From the NCBI RefSeq assembly GCF_000226115.1, contig NC_016458.1, forward strand, positions 310,001 through 374,000: a DNA stretch of 64,000 bases, given 5' to 3'. This DNA is from Thermothielavioides terrestris NRRL 8126. Lineage: Eukaryota > Ascomycota > Sordariomycetes > Sordariales > Chaetomiaceae. Positions 60,330-64,000 of the stretch are shown here, piece by piece (position 1 is the first letter of the stretch; every line of letters begins with the position of its first letter). The notes beneath the pieces were generated by a model. It made no database searches and was not told the DNA's origin. It saw nothing but the letters and a program-made list of their open reading frames with translations. The translations under genes were made by a program, and so were the position numbers.

Positions 60330-62370
60330 GGGAGATACCTAACTAGCCTTCGTCGTTTATAAGATACCTCCTTATATAAAAAAGACGCCTACTAAAGGCT
60401 ATACTATTAATACCTAGAAGAGGGAGAGTACCCAACTTATAGCTAAGTAAATAGGAGAAGTAAAGAAAATCGACAATACGCCTAGCGTTCCCTTGTATAC
60501 CCTAGGAGCTTCTACGTCCTATTGGGCTATTACTAAAGACGTCGCTATTAGAACTATTTATAACAATGAAATAACGGCTATTAAAGAAGCTAATATAGCT
60601 AAAGCAATTTAAAATAGCTTAGAGACCGCTTATAAAGAGCGATAGCAGAATATCACTGTAGACCCTATCGTAGTGTCTAACAACGAATAGAAAGTCTATA
60701 AGGACTACAACGAAGCGTTAGATAGCGACGCTACGTAAGAGCGCTTAGAAACTCTCCTGACTTATAAGTATATAGAAAGGGAGTAGCCCCTACAACGTAC
60801 ACTAGGGATTAAGTATCTAGAAACTAGCAACGTCTCTTCTACTAGTGTATAGTGCTAGGAAGTCTAGTAAGCTTTGTATATTACGTTAGAAGACAAGGCC
60901 GCTATAACTAACGACGACCTAGACGTCTTCGACGACGATAGTGCCGATTATACTAGTAATAAGGAGGATATAGCGACCAAGCTATATTATATCCTAGAGC
61001 TTTAGAAAACCTATATATTGTATAGGTACTCTTAGCGCTTAACTAGAGCTATAAATAAGTATATCGTTACTATAAGCGAAGCACTTACTTATATATATAT
61101 AGATTTTAGTTACAATGACGAATATATAGCTAAGCTAGTAACGTAATTCGCTAGGTTCTACTATATAGTTCTAAAGAAGGATTTCAGTGATAAGCCTACT
61201 AGCTTTGTATACAACCTATACATTTAGAGGATTAAAGATATAATTAAAAGAGCCTTTAAAGAGTTCTAAAAGACGAATATAGTTATAGTAAGCTATATAC
61301 CAATTGCAATAGAAATCTTTACATTGTATTACGTCTCGCCCAAGGGCGAGGGCAACCCTTCTATAAATATAATGTTAGTAGAGCTTAGACTAGCCTATTA
61401 CAACAACGTCTAAGCTATAGATATAATAAGTAGTACTAGCTATATAGTCACTATGAACGATAACGCTATTAAATCTCTATAAACAAATATAAAAACAGTA
61501 TAAGCGTTAACTAAGGATCTACTCTAATTTGCCTAAAAGTACCGAGTCTACGTCAAAGAAGTCGAAAAAACTATAGTAGAATTAGTAAAGTTCATTAGTA
61601 TATTAGAAGTAAATAGTAAAGCTAGTAACTTAGATCTTAGTAGTCTTACCTTCTAGGGTGACCTTAATGATATATATTATCATTAGATAGTAAAGATTAG
61701 CGACTTATAGCTAGTATACAACAAGACTATAACGGATCTTCGTTATAAGAACAACGCTCTTCTAAAAAAGATTGACCTCGCTACCTAAACGACAATGAAC
61801 CTATACAACGGCATTTATATAGGACTAGTATAGTATATATAGGACATTGAGCGCTGTCTAGCGGCTATCGAGACCTAAGCTACTACGATAGACTTACCTA
61901 CTATAAAGGTAGCCGTTATAAAATAAGCTAGAACATCTATTTAGACCGCTAGCTACTATAAAGCAGTACCTAAGATCGCTCACGCTACAACTATGACTAT
62001 AGTATACGCCGTTAAAGCTATATAGTTGCCTATATAGAAGACGCTAAGTAAGACACCTATAGCTAAAGCTATACTATTGGTTGTACTAGCAACGCTAGCT
62101 AAGACGCTATAGAGTTAGTATAACAATGATATCCGATCAACGTTAGAAGCTAAAACTATCGAGGTTATAGGCAATAAGCGCTAGAGAAAAGTAATAATCG
62201 ACAACAAGGCGTAGAAGACGCTAACGTATCCTTCTAAGAAAGTTAAGAAGATATTTATATTCGTTGAATATAGAGTAGCCGCGAAGACGTCGAAGGTAGC
62301 TAGGGACGACCTATACGCTAGCGATAATACTGTCGACCTAGACAAGTGGAATAAATAAATAGGCAAATCG
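60330..62370 (+). pseudogene. Extra coding relic between pol and 3' LTR of Gypsy element 2
   Basis: A plus-strand frame stays coherent for about 650 codons with stops almost all TAG or TAA. It is charged, predicted largely helical (for example NIKTVQALTKDLLQFAQKYR), and ends in a Lys/Arg-rich part (SKKVKKIFIFVEYR region, about 62230-62280). There is no signal peptide or membrane anchor of an envelope protein and no family I recognise. The same orientation as pol and its place inside the LTRs show it belongs to the element or was captured by it. Confidence 0.55.
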
Positions 62371-62530
62371 CAATAGAGGACCTTGCTATAGACCAGGATA
62401 ATGGATATAGAAATCCTATATAAGGTATAATGTAAATTAGTTTTCTTCCTTTCTATACGATCCTTTATTCTATATTAAGTTCTATAATAATGGCGAGGAC
62501 GCTATCTTTTTCTTCTTGTCCTTGGGCACT

Positions 62531-62779
62531 TGTTATATACAACTATGGCAAAGGCACCTATGACTGTACTATGGTTAGGGGTGACGAGCGTTCCCTTAAA
62601 AAAAGGAACCTCGCCTATAACCCCTTTGTAGAATAGCAGACTATATCAATATACTTTTATAACATATACTAGTGTTCAGGAGTGCCGCCTTATTAGCTAA
62701 CGAGGCTAAGAGGCATTGATCTTTCTTACCCTTACACTTTTACCGCTAGATGGTCACCGAGCACCATCTACGTATAATA
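62531..62779 (+). repeat. 3' LTR of Gypsy element 2 (249 bp)
   Basis: Begins TGTTATATACAACTA and ends in TATAATA; same length as the 5' copy, followed by the AGCGA target duplicate. Confidence 0.92.
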
Positions 62780-62784
62780 AGCGA

Positions 62785-64000
62785 AGACCGATATAAGTAA
62801 AAACGAACCTAGTGCCCTAATAATAGTAAGACAATAGCTAATTACAATAAGGAATTTACTTAAGATATTCTTATAATAAACTATTGGAATATAGCCTCGA
62901 CCCTTATCTAACGTATAAACGATTGGCTCTTGATATTATTTATCCTTATAGGAAGCTATAAACAACGATACTCTAAAATCTATAGCGCATTTAGTGTATT
63001 TTATAAAGCTTGCCTATCTCTAGCAGTAGTATACAACCTATATTTCAGCGTTGACAACTATTTCGACGATACGCCTTTGTTTAAGCTCGAAGCTAATAGC
63101 AACTATAGAAACCTACTTGCCTTCAATCGCGTTTCCTAGACCTTAGTCAAGGCGCGGAGCAATAAACTTCTTTGTATACTCTCCCCTTATAAGCAACCGA
63201 AAGATAGTGAGTTTATATAGCTTCTAAGAGACGTGTTTAGCAATGACTATAACCGAAAAGCAGTTATCTAGGGAAATAAGCCTTTCTAGTAGGCTAAGAA
63301 GGTATCCTTTGTAGTATAGTAAGTTAGGTAGGGTCGCTAGAGCTTAGGCGTATTATTAACGTTAATAGGGACTAGTCAATAAGGATTGTTTTTATAGTTA
63401 GTGACTTTGTAAAAGTTTGAGAGAGAGATAATGGTCCTGAGATTATAAAATTAGATAGGCTATTTACTTTCTACTAAATTGGTAAGATATACCTTTTTAC
63501 GGTTTTGACTTTCGTAGTTCGTCGAATAGAGGAGCCGATAGTCGAGGCTATCTTTAAAGCACCGATTTATAATTTAACGGATAGGTAGGGAATTGTTGGG
63601 CTCCTAAGTATTCTTCTTAACTAGTTATAGATTGTATAACGTATAGATAGGAGCTATATATATATTATATATAATATATATATTATATAGTAGGACAGTA
63701 GACTGAACTAGACTTTTTATAGTTAATATCAAATTAGGTAGTAGGTTATATTGTAGCGCTAGTATAAGACGACTATATATAGGAGAAATGACTAGGAAAA
63801 GGACTAAGGCTATTAAGTAGTACTATTGTTAAGACCTTTGACGAGCTATAGCAGGTCTCAACTATAATACAATATCTAATAGTTATAGCTACTAGTTATT
63901 GTCTATTTAGTATTCCTCTACTGAGCTAACTACGCCTCTTGTCGTTGCTATAAAACTAACTATAAGATTTCCGAAGTAGCATTACAACTAACCTATTAAT
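62785..64000. other. Continuation of the element interrupted by Gypsy element 2
   Basis: Once Gypsy element 2 and one AGCGA copy are removed, this joins the DNA ending at 52193. A 69-codon open piece (62930-63139) and other plus-strand pieces exist but no motif is recognisable. A TA-rich palindromic run, (TATA)n, lies at about 63655-63690. The element continues beyond the window. Confidence 0.45.

Larger units (their letters stand above)
52194..62779 (+). mobile_element. Complete 10.6-kb Ty3/Gypsy retrotransposon with an extra 3' coding relic
   Basis: Two 249-bp LTRs and an AGCGA target duplication (52189-52193 and 62780-62784) define a full insertion of 10586 bp. The plus strand reads as degraded gag, protease, reverse transcriptase, RNase H, integrase and a chromodomain-like end (to about 59460), then a further relic of about 650 codons before the 3' LTR. 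It is longer than most fungal Gypsy elements (about 6-8 kb). All frames carry TAG/TAA stops. Confidence 0.93.
28904..64000. repeat. RIP-mutated AT-rich transposon block
   Basis: Composition changes abruptly: CpA and TpG become scarce, TpA and CTAG very common, while CpG (TCGA, ACGA) remains frequent. That is the classical pattern of repeat-induced point mutation at CpA. Reading frames of transposons can be followed over kilobases if TAG/TAA are taken as mutated CAG, CAA or TGG. No intact gene was found; all frames longer than 60 codons here are fragments. The block continues past the window end. Confidence 0.92.

Noticed and set aside
62930..63139. 69-codon open frame with a hydrophobic start, possibly a small membrane protein
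   Set aside because: Lies in RIP-mutated DNA, has no family signal, and its length is expected where TAG is locally absent.
28904..64000. AT-rich block as centromere
   Set aside because: Size and RIP composition would allow part of a regional centromere, but recognisable complete transposons explain the sequence and chromatin cannot be read from sequence.
1..64000. CRISPR array or bacterial operon features
   Set aside because: Introns, RIP and gene families show a fungal nuclear chromosome; no spaced identical repeats of CRISPR type were seen.

Overview
The window looks like a piece of a filamentous ascomycete chromosome, most likely Sordariales and probably Chaetomiaceae. The evidence is GC-rich genes with short GT-AG introns, protein sequences close to Neurospora/Chaetomium families, and a long AT-rich block with the mark of RIP (repeat-induced point mutation: CpA and TpG scarce, TpA abundant, CpG kept). 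The genus assignment is inference.

Layout. (1) 1-2925: GC-rich and gene-poor, with short palindromes and a 380-bp MITE-like inverted-repeat element that carries telomere-like CCCTAA motifs. (2) 2926-28588: ordinary euchromatin with ten protein genes: a 78-aa Cys-rich protein, a DUF255/SPATA20-type protein, dynein light intermediate chain, a Bax-inhibitor-1 family membrane protein, a Cdc11-type septin, the PROPPIN Hsv2, the spliceosomal RRM protein Ist3, ceramide synthase Lag1, a GDSL (CE12-like) acetylesterase, a Zn2Cys6 transcription factor and, nearest the repeats, a small C2H2 protein (eleven counting this last one). They are unrelated housekeeping or regulatory genes, not a cluster. Exon structures were worked out by hand; every model gives a total CDS length divisible by three. 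(3) 28904-64000: a RIP-degraded transposon block that starts exactly at the terminal inverted repeat of a DNA transposon.

The transposon block contains: a 4.5-kb TA-flanked element with 69-bp terminal inverted repeats, a minus-strand Tc1/mariner-like transposase and a long convergent plus-strand coding relic (28904-33416); a region with 51-bp tandem repeats around an internally duplicated Hsp70 pseudogene (34330-35240); an unclassified element with divergent coding relics (about 36000-41600); a complete chromodomain Ty3/Gypsy element with 386-bp LTRs and CTGTG target duplication (42432-49749); and a second complete Gypsy element with 249-bp LTRs and AGCGA target duplication (52194-62779) that carries an additional long coding relic after pol. 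The DNA around the two Gypsy copies (49755-52193 plus 62785 onward) reads like a degraded transposase, possibly of EnSpm/CACTA type, so the block is nested.

In nearly all degraded frames the stop codons are TAG or TAA, as expected if CAG, CAA or TGG codons were hit by RIP. The reading frames are therefore still recognisable although no product can be made.
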